From Ruminococcus sp. (GTDB taxonomy: Bacteria; Bacillota; Clostridia; Oscillospirales; Ruminococcaceae), in contig NZ_JAGCFH010000323.1 in NCBI RefSeq assembly GCF_017650195.1, forward strand, positions 1 through 33,313: a stretch of 33,313 nucleotides of DNA, in the 5' to 3' direction. The notes below the pieces were generated by a model. The model did not search any database and was not told where the DNA came from. It was given only the letters and a program-made list of their open reading frames with translations. Made by a program: the position numbers and the translations under genes. Shown here one piece after another: positions 6,395 through 15,580 of this stretch (position 1 is its first letter; the number at the start of each line of letters is the position of its first letter).

Positions 6395-8045
6395 CCGCGT
6401 CCTCCTTCTTCTCCTCATCTGGCTCGGGCTCGTCCAAGCCCCTGAGCTTTCTGTATTCATCGAGAGTTATGGCTCCGTCGGAGTTGTAGGCTCTTATGAG
6501 GGCTTCCTTGTTTGTGTATTCCTCGCTGTATTCGCCCTTATCGTCTTGTATGTATTTTCCGTACCATACTCCAAAGAAGGACCATACTGCATTATCGCGA
6601 AAAGCCGCGTCCATATCAGGAACGCTTCCGCATTCGCTTATAGCTATTATCTTGTCAGTGCCCACGAATTTCTGCACTGCCGCGAAGACATCGTAATACC
6701 TGTTTCCGTAGTCCTTTTCGTCGTTTATATACAGGTCTACCGAGGCGATGTCGAAGGTACGCTTATCAACGACGCTGTTCTCGCTTTGACCGTTCCATAC
6801 CCATATAAGGTTATCCAGATCAAAATACTTCGTGAAGCGATCGTATATCAGCTGCCACAGCCATTTATATGGCTTGTCGCCCTGTGCGCCCCACCAGTAC
6901 CAGCTGCCGCTGCCCTCGGGGAGAGGTCTCCACATTACGGGCACACCGCGGTTTTTGAGAGAGGTCAGCTGGCCTGCCATGCTGTCTATATCAAGTATCA
7001 GACCGTAGCATTCCTTGGAAATATTTCCCTTGCTGTAGAGTTCTCGTATTTCCTCTTCGGTGAGCTCGGCAAGCTCTTCCTCGGTAACAGCCTTTGAGAT
7101 ATCGAAATCTGTTTCTTCTGTGCGCATACTGCTCTTCTTGTCGGAGGGCGCCTTCCAGTACCAGCTTATACAGGGGATACCGCCATTGAAATACCATTCA
7201 GCCGAGGCGTCTATCTCCTTGAAGCACTCGTCGAAGCTATCACCAGGAACGTCGAGGATCGAGCAGCGTATCACTGGATATTTTCCCGTAGTATGGTATA
7301 TTAGGTCTAGCTCGGTATTGCCCCCGCTGTAGGCGTACTGTCCTGTCAGCATTTTCTTTCCGTAGTTTTCCGACAGGAAGCTCATCAGTTCCTTTGCGGA
7401 TTCTCCTGCGTTTTTGTTCACGAGCTCTCCCTTTGCGTCGTAGCTTATATCGCTGAGGGAGGTATTATTCTCTATTTTCAGGTAATCAATGCACATATCG
7501 CCGTTCAGCGGAGTTATTTCGAGCTTTTGCTTTCCCTTTGTGAGGAATACTCCGTAAATGGTGATATATGTAAACTTGCCATCGCCCTTGGAGCTAAATA
7601 CTGTCAGCTGCTTGTCGCCGAGAGATATGCGGCAGTCAACAGCCTTTTCGGATGAGATATTGAAGGATAGGTCGTAATGCTGATTTGTTGGAACATCTAT
7701 CTCGAAGACTACGGAAGCCTTTCCCTCGTTGCCGAAACCCGTAACGTAAGCGTCGCCGCTGAAATCTGGCATATCCGTTGCAGCCTTTGCACCGCCTTTT
7801 ATCTCGCCGTTCTCAGCCTCGTAGAGGCTTCCAGATTCCTTCTTCTCTATCTCGGGATAGGTAACGGGATAATCAGGATAGGTCTCCACTGGTGCGGTAG
7901 TCGTTGCCGCTGTGGTGGGTTCTGAGGCCGATTCCTCAATTATCGGAACGGGAGCGGTGATCTTATTCTTTTTGCTGCAAGCAGCCAAAGTCGATAGGGC
8001 AGCTCCCACAGCAGCTGCAAGAGCAATGATTTTGCGAATGTCCAT
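6387..8045 (-). CDS. Secreted GH26 (beta-mannanase-like) lipoprotein with carbohydrate-binding-like domain
   Basis: A 552-residue lipoprotein. The signal peptide ends in LAAC with Cys23 as lipidation site, followed by a Pro/Thr/Ala/Glu-rich linker (about 30-70). Residues 75-193 start YEAENGEI and look like a CBM35/CBM6-type jelly roll. The GH26 domain (about 212-520) has the acid/base motif WRPLPEGSGSWYWWG with E377 and the nucleophile motif IAISECGS with E471, both intact. GH26 enzymes mostly cleave beta-mannan; some act on mixed-linkage glucan or xylan. It would sit on the outer face of the membrane. The acidic end (EPDEEKKEDADE) is unusual. AGGAGG precedes the start, 17 bases after the GH95 stop codon. 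Family is sure, substrate is inferred. Confidence 0.9.
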   Translation of the reverse strand: MDIRKIIALAAAVGAALSTLAACSKKNKITAPVPIIEESASEPTTAATTTAPVETYPDYPVTYPEIEKKESGSLYEAENGEIKGGAKAATDMPDFSGDAYVTGFGNEGKASVVFEIDVPTNQHYDLSFNISSEKAVDCRISLGDKQLTVFSSKGDGKFTYITIYGVFLTKGKQKLEITPLNGDMCIDYLKIENNTSLSDISYDAKGELVNKNAGESAKELMSFLSENYGKKMLTGQYAYSGGNTELDLIYHTTGKYPVIRCSILDVPGDSFDECFKEIDASAEWYFNGGIPCISWYWKAPSDKKSSMRTEETDFDISKAVTEEELAELTEEEIRELYSKGNISKECYGLILDIDSMAGQLTSLKNRGVPVMWRPLPEGSGSWYWWGAQGDKPYKWLWQLIYDRFTKYFDLDNLIWVWNGQSENSVVDKRTFDIASVDLYINDEKDYGNRYYDVFAAVQKFVGTDKIIAISECGSVPDMDAAFRDNAVWSFFGVWYGKYIQDDKGEYSEEYTNKEALIRAYNSDGAITLDEYRKLRGLDEPEPDEEKKEDADE

Positions 8046-8062
8046 TTATTCCTCCTGAGAGA

Positions 8063-10381
8063 TCATGCCTTTATTGTATAGGTACAGCCCTGTTCTGTGC
8101 TGAATACTATCAGACCGTCCTCTGTGCGGAGATTTATGGGATCTCCGTCGCAGGATACACTTACTGCGCAGTTTGCGCGTAGCTTAAGCTCGCCTCCAAG
8201 CTCAGAGGTAATCTCTGCACGGGTGAGCTTATTTGCAGTCCAGAAGATATTGACGGTAAAGCCGCCCTTTGCTTTGAGACCACATACGTGACCGTTGTTC
8301 CATTCGTCTGGGAGCGCAGGCAGAAGATTTATTTCTCCGCCGCAGCTCTGCATGAGAGCCTCTGCTATAGCGGCAGTTCCGCCGAAGTTTCCTTCCAGCT
8401 GCAAAGCCGGCTTGGAAACGGTCATATTCGGATTTGTATAATGTGAGAGCAGACGCATCAGGTTCTCGTAGACCATTCTGCCGTCAAAGAGCCTTGCCCA
8501 CATATTCGTTACCCATGCGCTGCTGTAGCCTGTATGACCGCCGCCGTGGATTATCCTGCGGACGAGGGTTGCTCTTGCGGCGTCAGCAAGCTTGGGTGTC
8601 CTTATGGGCGATATTAGACCTGCAGGATAGAGGGCGAAAAGCTGCGAGATACGGGTATGTCCGATATCTGTCTCGTCGTAATCCTCATCCCATTCCATTA
8701 TCTGTCCATACTTGCCCACCTGAGGTTGTGGGAGTTTTCTAAGCATAGCTGTCAGCTTTGCGGCAAACGTCTCGTCTCTGCCGAGTATATGCGCAGCCTT
8801 GACAGCCGAGCAGAAGAGTACAGTGAGTATCTGCGAGTCCATTGCAGGACCCATGCATATACTTGCCTGAACGCCGTTTTCGCCAATATAGGAGTTTTCC
8901 GGCGAGACCGAGGGCCCTGTGACAAGTCTGCCGTTGCCGTCATCTGTGAGGTAATCCATGAAGAACTCGGCGGCTTCTTTTAATATATGGTATTTCTCGG
9001 CAAGGAAATCCGTGTCGAGGGTATATTCATAGTGTTCAAATACGTGTATAGCCAGCCATGCTCCGCCCATAGGCCATATACTTGCAGCACTGTTTTCGCC
9101 CTGAGGAGCTGAATCACCCCATATATCAGTATGGCTGTGGCACACGAAACCCTTGTTTATACCGTACATCTCTTTGGCCGTGACTCTGCCGTTGCCGCAG
9201 ACGCGCTCAAGCAGATCGAAAAGGGGCAGATGGCACTCGGAAAGGTTGCAGCTCTCTGCAGGCCAGTAGCTCATCTCAGTATTGAGATTGAGACAGTAGC
9301 GGCTGCCGTTGGGAGGTGACATAAGGTCGTTCCATAATCCCTGAAGATTTGCGGGTTGAGTGCCTGCACGGCTGCAAGATATCATAAGGTATCTTCCAAA
9401 ATTGAAGTAGAGCTCGATGAGCTTGTTGTCATTGATGAGACGGCGACAGTCTGTATTGTCCAGCTCGTCGCCCTTTATTCTGTCGAGGCGCTCGGTAGTG
9501 GAAAGGAGATTAAGCTCCTCGCCGCTGTTGTCGTTGAGGGAGAGGTCGACTCTTTCGAAAAGCTCCTTGTAGTCATTCACATGGCGGTAGTAGAGCTCAT
9601 CAAAGTCGCACTGTAAAGCCATTTCAGCGTCAAGTTTTGCGGAATCTTCGTACATCTGGCTGTAGAAGCTGGTGCGGACCGACAGCACCAACATTACTTC
9701 GTCAGCGTCTTTAACACATATCCTGCTGCCTACAGTTTTTATATCGCCGCCCTTTGCAGAGGCTCCGAGGCAGGCTGCAAAGAATATACCGTCGCGGCTT
9801 CCAGTGCCGCCGTTAAAGAGTATCATATTTTTACCGCAGGGGCGGTTATCGTCGTAGCAATCGTCTCGTCCGCCAAGGCCACATGAAAGCGATACCGAGC
9901 CAGGCTCAGAGGCGTGTACACGAACTACCATTACCTCGTCGGGGGCGGATACGAAGTATTCCTTCGTATATATCACACCGTTCACGGAGAATGTGGCGTC
10001 AGCAACAGCACTGCCTATATCTAGGCTGCGTGAATACTCACGGGCTTTGCCGCCGGTCTCAAGAACAATCTCAAGCTCTCCCAGAGGCATATACCGGCGC
10101 ATATTCGGTGTAACACCCTGCATTTTGTTCAAAGCAGCTTCCTCTGCTTCGGCTGTCCTGCCCTCACTGAGGAGACTGCGTACCTCTTTGAAGCCCTCTG
10201 CCGCATCAGGATTGATCCTGTGGCGGAGACCGCCAGACCAAACAGAGTCCTCGTTTAGGAGGATAGCTTCGTTTAAAGCTGTACCGTAAACCATTGCGCC
10301 GATACGGCCGTTTCCGATAGGCAGAGCTTCGCTGAAGCTCTCTGCTGGAGAATCGTATTTCATTAAAGTTTCAGTACTCAT
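8063..10381 (-). CDS. GH95 family glycosidase (alpha-L-fucosidase or alpha-L-galactosidase)
   Basis: A 772-residue enzyme without a signal peptide, so probably cytoplasmic. It opens with the GH95 start YDSPAESFSEALPIGNGRIG and LLNEDSVWSGG (41-51). The (alpha/alpha)6 barrel has LNLNTEMSYWPAE with N365 and N367, TGPSVSPENSY with E494 as likely general acid, and QLEGNFGGTAAIAEAL at 661-676. GH95 enzymes release alpha-1,2-linked fucose from mucin, milk or plant xyloglucan glycans, or L-galactose. Most relatives have D in QIDGNFG, where this protein has E663; the equivalent residue (Asp766 in the Bifidobacterium AfcA enzyme, from memory) helps activate water, so activity may be altered. It is the first gene of a GH95-GH26-HAD operon, with its own promoter. 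Confidence 0.9.
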   Translation of the reverse strand: MSTETLMKYDSPAESFSEALPIGNGRIGAMVYGTALNEAILLNEDSVWSGGLRHRINPDAAEGFKEVRSLLSEGRTAEAEEAALNKMQGVTPNMRRYMPLGELEIVLETGGKAREYSRSLDIGSAVADATFSVNGVIYTKEYFVSAPDEVMVVRVHASEPGSVSLSCGLGGRDDCYDDNRPCGKNMILFNGGTGSRDGIFFAACLGASAKGGDIKTVGSRICVKDADEVMLVLSVRTSFYSQMYEDSAKLDAEMALQCDFDELYYRHVNDYKELFERVDLSLNDNSGEELNLLSTTERLDRIKGDELDNTDCRRLINDNKLIELYFNFGRYLMISCSRAGTQPANLQGLWNDLMSPPNGSRYCLNLNTEMSYWPAESCNLSECHLPLFDLLERVCGNGRVTAKEMYGINKGFVCHSHTDIWGDSAPQGENSAASIWPMGGAWLAIHVFEHYEYTLDTDFLAEKYHILKEAAEFFMDYLTDDGNGRLVTGPSVSPENSYIGENGVQASICMGPAMDSQILTVLFCSAVKAAHILGRDETFAAKLTAMLRKLPQPQVGKYGQIMEWDEDYDETDIGHTRISQLFALYPAGLISPIRTPKLADAARATLVRRIIHGGGHTGYSSAWVTNMWARLFDGRMVYENLMRLLSHYTNPNMTVSKPALQLEGNFGGTAAIAEALMQSCGGEINLLPALPDEWNNGHVCGLKAKGGFTVNIFWTANKLTRAEITSELGGELKLRANCAVSVSCDGDPINLRTEDGLIVFSTEQGCTYTIKA

Positions 10382-10445
10382 ATTACATTGCTCCTATTGG
10401 ATAAAGTCGTCGTCTGCCTTTTGAAAATATAATGATTATCATAAT

Positions 10446-10474
10446 ATTATACCACAAATTGCTTTTTATTGCAA
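10446..10474 (-). promoter_or_regulatory. Predicted promoter of the GH95-GH26 operon with nearby dyad
   Basis: On the reverse strand TTGCAA (10469-10474) and TATAAT (10446-10451) are 17 bases apart. Directly downstream (about 10431-10441) is ATGAT-T-ATCAT, a short palindrome that could be an operator for a glycan-responsive repressor; the operator role is inference. Confidence 0.65.
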
Positions 10475-10593
10475 ATTTGTTCATATCTTGCTTCAAAATT
10501 CCAAACAAATTACAAAATCATGGGCTGATCACATGAATGTTTTGGGAGAAATATATGAAACTATTGTGCAATTTTGATATTTTGCGTTTTATG

Positions 10594-10622
10594 TTGACAC
10601 TTCCTGCAAAAACCGTTAAAAT
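10594..10622 (+). promoter_or_regulatory. Predicted promoter of the tandem lipoprotein genes
   Basis: TTGACA at 10594-10599 and TAAAAT at 10617-10622, exactly 17 bases apart. Together with the reverse promoter at 10446-10474 it accounts for the 325-base gap between the GH95 gene and the first lipoprotein; no other feature was seen in it. Confidence 0.7.
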
Positions 10623-10690
10623 AAAAGGAAAGATGTAAGGGTATTGCCGTTTCACTATAGATGATAGACAGACCACATATATATTATACG

Positions 10691-10738
10691 CTGAAAGGAG
10701 AATAAAATGAGACGTATCATAAGTTTATTTACCATATG
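10691..10738 (+). repeat. 48-base direct repeat, copy 1 (start region of lipoprotein paralog 1)
   Basis: Identical to 12051-12098. It covers the ribosome binding site and the first eleven codons, while the rest of the two genes has diverged considerably. Confidence 0.85.
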
Positions 10739-12032
10739 CGTACTTACGGCAACTTTATGTTCATGCAGTGACAAGAAAGACGATATAACTCCGGAAAAGC
10801 CTGAAAACACCGTGACAGAAAGCGCTTTTGAAAGCGGTGATACGATTGTTAATGAAAACGCAGATACTGAAAACGCTTCGGAAGAGACTGAGAGCGCTAC
10901 TGCCGAAGAGGGCAAATCTCAGAAAAGGATTATTAGTTCGGACGAATTCATGACTATAAATGTACCACCTGTGTTCACAGGTGAAAAAGCCGACTGTGAG
11001 ATCGAGAGCTATGACCTGAGTAGTATTGATTTTGGCGAAAGGATACCGGTATGCAACAGAGCTGAAAACGCAGAGGAGTTTTATAGCGACATGAAAGGAT
11101 ACCGTATTGTAGACATAGACGATTTTAGATACCGTACAAATGTGGACTGGCACGATTATGCTGGTAAGCCTGAAAAAAGCTTTATGATAAACAGCTTTGC
11201 CGATAATGGGAAAATATATCTGCTTGTTGATTACGGACTGATTATTGATAATAACATCATCCACAAGGGCTGTTATGAGTGGGCGTTGTTCAGCTATGAC
11301 ACAGGGAGCGGCAAGACAGAAGAGGTATACAGCTGGTCATCTGACGCTGTAGATACGTACTGCTGCAATGTGGTTTTAACTGGCGGCGAGGTGTTCTGCT
11401 GCATAAGAAGCGGTGAAAAAGTATATGTAAATGTTATTGATCTCAGCTCGTGCAAGGAAAGAACGGTGTTTGAAAAAGAGAGCAACTCCGAAATGTTTGC
11501 GCTTACAACAGGCAGTAGATTTTCTTTAATATTTGAAACAACAAGTAAAGATACAGTATTTCTTATTGAGACTATTGAGGCTCTTTCATATTCATACAAA
11601 CAGAAAAGGTATTATTACGACAGTGTTAATGACTGCTTTACAGAGGATTACATCGGTATTGATCCGTTTTTAAATTCCGGCGGTACGATTGCTACTGATG
11701 AATATGAATTTAGTATAAATGAAGACAGCATCGGTCTGCTGTACATAGAAAAGAATCGTTTATATTTCTATAGCAAGAGCGGTATTGAGACCTATGATCT
11801 TGAAAAGAATGAGTGCTATATTAATCCGCTGTCCGATATATATTTTTACAAGGCAGGGGTAAAAGATGGAAAGATATTCCTTCTGGGCAGCGAAATAAAA
11901 TGTCTTATACCGGAGCTGGGGCTAATTTTTGACGTTCTTGACAGCGGGGAATATCAGATGAGTGAAGACAACGGCATAATATATGTGACAGACTTTGCAA
12001 AAGGCAATGAAAAGCTGTATGTGATAAAATAA
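10707..12032 (+). CDS. Lipoprotein of unknown function, paralog 1 (probable beta-propeller)
   Basis: A 441-residue lipoprotein: signal peptide with hydrophobic core SLFTICVLTATLCSC and Cys20 as lipidation site, then an acidic Glu/Thr-rich linker (about 22-75). The rest is rich in short strands with repeated aromatic-Asp turns, for example WALFSYDTGSGKTEEVYSWS at about 191-210 and repeated 'GGEVFC', 'NGKIYLL', 'DGKIFLL' strands, as in propeller-like extracellular sensor or binding proteins (DUF5050-like). No catalytic motif is visible. It is paired head to tail with a homologue 34 bases downstream; both share CNRAENA and the D-W-A-L-F-S-Y-D block. The start is set by AAGGAG at 10695-10700. Function unknown. 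Confidence 0.8.
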   Translation: MRRIISLFTICVLTATLCSCSDKKDDITPEKPENTVTESAFESGDTIVNENADTENASEETESATAEEGKSQKRIISSDEFMTINVPPVFTGEKADCEIESYDLSSIDFGERIPVCNRAENAEEFYSDMKGYRIVDIDDFRYRTNVDWHDYAGKPEKSFMINSFADNGKIYLLVDYGLIIDNNIIHKGCYEWALFSYDTGSGKTEEVYSWSSDAVDTYCCNVVLTGGEVFCCIRSGEKVYVNVIDLSSCKERTVFEKESNSEMFALTTGSRFSLIFETTSKDTVFLIETIEALSYSYKQKRYYYDSVNDCFTEDYIGIDPFLNSGGTIATDEYEFSINEDSIGLLYIEKNRLYFYSKSGIETYDLEKNECYINPLSDIYFYKAGVKDGKIFLLGSEIKCLIPELGLIFDVLDSGEYQMSEDNGIIYVTDFAKGNEKLYVIK

Positions 12033-12050
12033 AAAAAGCCTGTATTCGGG

Positions 12051-12098
12051 CTGAAAGGAGAATAAAATGAGACGTATCATAAGTTTATTTACCATATG
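12051..12098 (+). repeat. 48-base direct repeat, copy 2 (start region of lipoprotein paralog 2)
   Basis: Identical to 10691-10738; the first difference is at 12099 (t instead of c). Exact identity over the start region alone suggests recent gene conversion, or a translation-initiation element kept by selection. Confidence 0.85.
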
Positions 12099-13467
12099 TG
12101 TACTTGCGGCAGGTTTGTGTTCCTGCAATGACAAGAAGAAAGACGGCAAGCCAGAGCTCCCGGAGGATGAGGTTATCAGCGAGACTGTTACTGAAGCCGG
12201 TTACGAAATCGGAGAGGCTGATGAAAACATGATAGGTGTTGTTAAAGAGAAGCCTGAAAAAGCCGGAGAAGAGCCGGAGAAGAGCACTGGCGGAGAGAAT
12301 CCGGCTGATAAAAAGACTGTTTCGTCAGAAGACTTCAAAAAGATAAATGTTGAAACTGTAAATACCGGAAAAAAGGATTCATGCAGCATAACGAAATATA
12401 ATATCAACAGGGCGGATTTCGGCGAAAAACTGCCTGTATGCAACAGAGCCGAAAACGCACAGGACTTTTATACCGGCTCAAACGCCAAACGTATGATAAG
12501 CGGAAACGATATAGGTTATCCTGACTATATCGACTGGCATGAATATGTGGACAAGCCGGAGGAAGGTATCTTAAAGGGCTGCTTTATTGTGGACAACAAT
12601 ATTTATCTGCTCGTTTGTTACGGAATAGTATCCAGTACGAACACCCCGGACAGCGGCTGCTATGACTGGGCGTTGTTCAGCTATGACGAAAAAAGCGGCG
12701 AAAGCCGGAAGGTATACGACTGGTCGTCGGAAAGCATTGATAATATCTGCCGCGGAAATGTTTTCAATGGAGATGAGATGTTTTTCGTTGAGAAAAACGG
12801 CGATAACGTATCTATAAATGCTGTTGATCTGAATACACTGGAGGAAAGAACGGTATTTGAAAAAACCGGCACTGCCGATATTTTTGAACTTGAAAGATAC
12901 GGTGTAAATCAGGGATTGAAAGAGGATATGCTGCTGTATATAGAAATCGGTGATTTTCTTTCAAAAGAGCCGGTTTTTACTATTTATTGTTATGACAGTG
13001 ATGAGGACAGCTTCAAGGAGATCAGTGAAGAGGAGCTTGGCGTCAGCGAATCTGAAGAAGCTACGTACAGTATCTCTAATGATAAGTATACTTTTAAGAT
13101 GATGTCGGGAAATATTGCCTTTTTCCTCATAGACTCAGATGATAAACGTGTATATTTCAGAGGTTCGGATGATATTGAAACATTTGATATTGAAAAACAG
13201 GAGTGTTATGTAAATACGCTGCCGGGTTCCAACCCGTTCAATACGGTCTGGGTAAGCGGAGGAAAGATATTTTTCATTGGCAATTCAGAAAAGATATTAT
13301 CTGATTACGGGATCATCGGCGATACTGTAAAATGTATCATACCAGACCTTGGTCTCGTGTTTGACGTGCTCGACGGCGGAGAATACTGTATGGTCCCAAA
13401 CAACAGCGGAGCTGCTGTTTTTGACACAACAGTTGGCAGTGAGGCGATTTATCTGATAAACGAGTAA
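12067..13467 (+). CDS. Lipoprotein of unknown function, paralog 2 (probable beta-propeller)
   Basis: A 466-residue homologue of the preceding gene, with the same signal peptide start (MRRIISLFTICVL) and Cys20 lipobox, followed by a longer Glu/Pro/Lys-rich linker (about 25-85). Shared blocks include FGEKLPVCNRAENAQDFY (about 118-135), the YDWALFSYDEKSGESRKVYD segment near 198-217 and a C-terminal CIIPDLGLVFDVLDGGEY, matching CLIPELGLIFDVLDSGEY of the first copy. Strand-turn repeats such as 'GGKIFFIG' point to a beta-propeller or related extracellular domain. It is probably co-transcribed with paralog 1 because no terminator lies in the 34-base gap, and it ends at a strong hairpin. Likely an envelope-anchored binding or signalling protein, but there is no direct evidence for a ligand. 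Confidence 0.8.
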   Translation: MRRIISLFTICVLAAGLCSCNDKKKDGKPELPEDEVISETVTEAGYEIGEADENMIGVVKEKPEKAGEEPEKSTGGENPADKKTVSSEDFKKINVETVNTGKKDSCSITKYNINRADFGEKLPVCNRAENAQDFYTGSNAKRMISGNDIGYPDYIDWHEYVDKPEEGILKGCFIVDNNIYLLVCYGIVSSTNTPDSGCYDWALFSYDEKSGESRKVYDWSSESIDNICRGNVFNGDEMFFVEKNGDNVSINAVDLNTLEERTVFEKTGTADIFELERYGVNQGLKEDMLLYIEIGDFLSKEPVFTIYCYDSDEDSFKEISEEELGVSESEEATYSISNDKYTFKMMSGNIAFFLIDSDDKRVYFRGSDDIETFDIEKQECYVNTLPGSNPFNTVWVSGGKIFFIGNSEKILSDYGIIGDTVKCIIPDLGLVFDVLDGGEYCMVPNNSGAAVFDTTVGSEAIYLINE

Positions 13468-13481
13468 GGACATAGCAAAAA

Positions 13482-13541
13482 AGCCATAAGAAAAGTGAGC
13501 TGATATTATCAGCAAAACACTTCTTATGGCTTTCAGTTTGT
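13482..13541. terminator. Bidirectional terminator between lipoprotein paralog 2 and thrS
   Basis: AGCCATAAGAA at 13482-13492 pairs perfectly with TTCTTATGGCT at 13521-13531, with a nested GCTGATATTATCAGC hairpin in the loop. T-rich tails follow on both strands (plus strand 13531-13541; minus strand complement of 13476-13481). It serves the convergent transcripts of the lipoprotein pair and of thrS. Confidence 0.85.
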
Positions 13542-13595
13542 TTGCGTTATCTTCCGGAGAATATTTCTCCGCTGTAAGATCGGGCAGAGCCTGAT

Positions 13596-15542
13596 TTACT
13601 TTACCTTATTTGCAATATCGTCGAGGAGCTTGCCGACAAAGTCATTCGGGCTCATGGAGCCGAGGTCACCCTCGCGTCTTGAGGATACGGAAACAGTTCC
13701 GTTTTCGACCTCCTTGTCACCGATAGTTACCCATACAGGCAGCTTTTCAAGTCTTGCGTCACGAACCTTCTTGCCAACCTTCTCGGCTCTGTCATCGATA
13801 GTTGCACGTATGCCTGCGGCTTCAAGCTTTGACATGAGCTCGTTGCAGAAGTCAAGGTGACGGTCAGCAACTGGAACGATACGGACCTGCTCGGGAGCCA
13901 GCCACAGCGGCATAGCGCCTGCATATTTCTCTATCATGTAAGCGAGAGTACGCTCATAGCAGCCGAGGGATGTTCTGTGTATGATATAGGGAGTTTTCTT
14001 TGTGCCATCAACGTCAACGTATTCCATGCCGAAGCGCTGTGCAAGGAGCATATCTATCTGGATAGTAACGAGAGTATCTTCCTTGCCGTAAACGTTTTTG
14101 TACTGGATATCAAGCTTAGGACCGTAGAATGCAGCCTCGTCGATACCTATTGTGTATTTGAGTCCGAGGTGGTCGAGTATCTTGCCCATTACTTCCTGAG
14201 CGTGGTCCCACTGCTCCTTTGTGCCCTCGTACTTGTTCTTCGGGTTTGCAGGATCCCACTGTGAGAAACGGAAGGTACAGTCTTCGAGGAGCCCTACTGT
14301 GCCGAGCATATACTTTGCAAGTTCCAGACAGCCCTTGAATTCCTCTTCAAGCTGTTCGGGACGGAGTACAAGATGTCCCTCTGAGATAGTGAACTGACGT
14401 ACACGGATAAGACCGTGCATTTCGCCTGAATCCTCTTTGCGGAACAGTGTCGAGGTCTCGCCCAGACGCATAGGAAGATCGCGGTACGAGCGTTGTCTGT
14501 TGAGGAATACCTGATACTGGAAAGGACAGGTCATAGGACGGAGAGCAAAACACTCCTTTTCCTCGTCGTAGGGGTCACCCATGATGAACATACCATCAAG
14601 GTAGTGATCCCAGTGACCTGATATCTTAAAGAATTCTCTCTTAGCGAATAAAGGTGTCTTTGTAAGTAGATAGCCGCGCTTCTGCTCTACATCTTCTACC
14701 CAACGCTGGAGAAGCTGAACTACTCTTGCGCCCTTTGGTAATAGTACAGGAAGTCCCTGACCGATAACGTCAACTGTTGTGAAGTATTCCAGCTCACGTC
14801 CAAGTTTGTTGTGGTCGCGGAGCTTTGCTTCTTCGCGCTGCTTTATATCTGCCTCAAGGTCTGCAGCCTTTGGATAAGCCGTAGCATATACACGGCTGAG
14901 CATCTTGTTCTTCTCACTGCCGCGCCAGTAAGCGCCTGTACATGAGATGAGCTTGAAAGCCTTTACGGGAGCTGTTGTCATAAGGTGAGGACCTGCGCAC
15001 AGGTCGATGAATTCGCCCTGCTTGTAGAATGAAATAGGCTCGCCCTTGTCAACGTGCTCCTCGCAGAGTTCAACCTTGTATGGCTCGTCCATTTCCTTCA
15101 GTTTAGCGATAGCCTCGGCAGGTGAAAGCTCGAATTTTTCAAGCTCTATGCCCTCCTTGACAATATTTTTCATTTCAGCCTCAATCTTTTCGAGCTCTTC
15201 GGGAGTGAAGGGCTTTTCGAGGTCGAAATCGTAATAGAAGCCGTTGTCGATAGCAGGACCGATTGCAAGCTTTGCAGCAGGATAGAGTCTCTTTACAGCC
15301 TGTGCAAGGATATGTGAGGCTGTATGCCAGAATGTCTTTTTACCGTCTAAGGAGTCAAAAGTGCAGACCTCGAACTGGCAGTCACTGTCAATAACAGTGC
15401 GGAGATCCTTTACCTCTCCGTTTATCTTTACGCAGCAGGCAGCTTTGAAAAGTCCCATGCCTATGCCCTTTACTATGTCTGCGGCTGACTGTGCAGCCTC
15501 AATCTCACGAATGCTGCCGTCGGGTAATGTTAATTTGATCAT
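13596..15542 (-). CDS. thrS: Threonyl-tRNA synthetase
   Basis: Charges tRNA-Thr with threonine. The 648-residue protein has all domains: TGS (1-62, LTLPDGS start), the editing domain (about 63-230) with the HTASH zinc-like motif (H73, H77) plus C182 and H186, the class II catalytic core, and an anticodon-binding domain (about 545-645). The zinc ligands that select threonine are visible as C339 in RPMTCP, H390 in SEGH and H522 in IHRTSLG, close to C334/H385/H511 of the E. coli enzyme. Length is typical. A GGAGAG ribosome binding site precedes the ATG. Upstream on the same strand lie two small genes and then a Thr T-box leader, with no terminator seen in between, so thrS expression may depend on read-through from the T-box. 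Confidence 0.97.
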   Translation of the reverse strand: MIKLTLPDGSIREIEAAQSAADIVKGIGMGLFKAACCVKINGEVKDLRTVIDSDCQFEVCTFDSLDGKKTFWHTASHILAQAVKRLYPAAKLAIGPAIDNGFYYDFDLEKPFTPEELEKIEAEMKNIVKEGIELEKFELSPAEAIAKLKEMDEPYKVELCEEHVDKGEPISFYKQGEFIDLCAGPHLMTTAPVKAFKLISCTGAYWRGSEKNKMLSRVYATAYPKAADLEADIKQREEAKLRDHNKLGRELEYFTTVDVIGQGLPVLLPKGARVVQLLQRWVEDVEQKRGYLLTKTPLFAKREFFKISGHWDHYLDGMFIMGDPYDEEKECFALRPMTCPFQYQVFLNRQRSYRDLPMRLGETSTLFRKEDSGEMHGLIRVRQFTISEGHLVLRPEQLEEEFKGCLELAKYMLGTVGLLEDCTFRFSQWDPANPKNKYEGTKEQWDHAQEVMGKILDHLGLKYTIGIDEAAFYGPKLDIQYKNVYGKEDTLVTIQIDMLLAQRFGMEYVDVDGTKKTPYIIHRTSLGCYERTLAYMIEKYAGAMPLWLAPEQVRIVPVADRHLDFCNELMSKLEAAGIRATIDDRAEKVGKKVRDARLEKLPVWVTIGDKEVENGTVSVSSRREGDLGSMSPNDFVGKLLDDIANKVK

Positions 15543-15580
15543 ATTGATCTCTCCTTTTTTATAATGTTTATGTGAATTTA

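Noticed and set aside
10761..11264. Reverse-strand long frame inside the first lipoprotein gene
   Set aside because: Shadow of the forward gene, which has a signal peptide, ribosome binding site and a homologue; the reverse frame has none of these.
12033..12058. AGCC/GGCT hairpin between the two lipoprotein paralogs as a terminator
   Set aside because: Only four pairs and followed by gaaagg, not T; the genes are probably co-transcribed.
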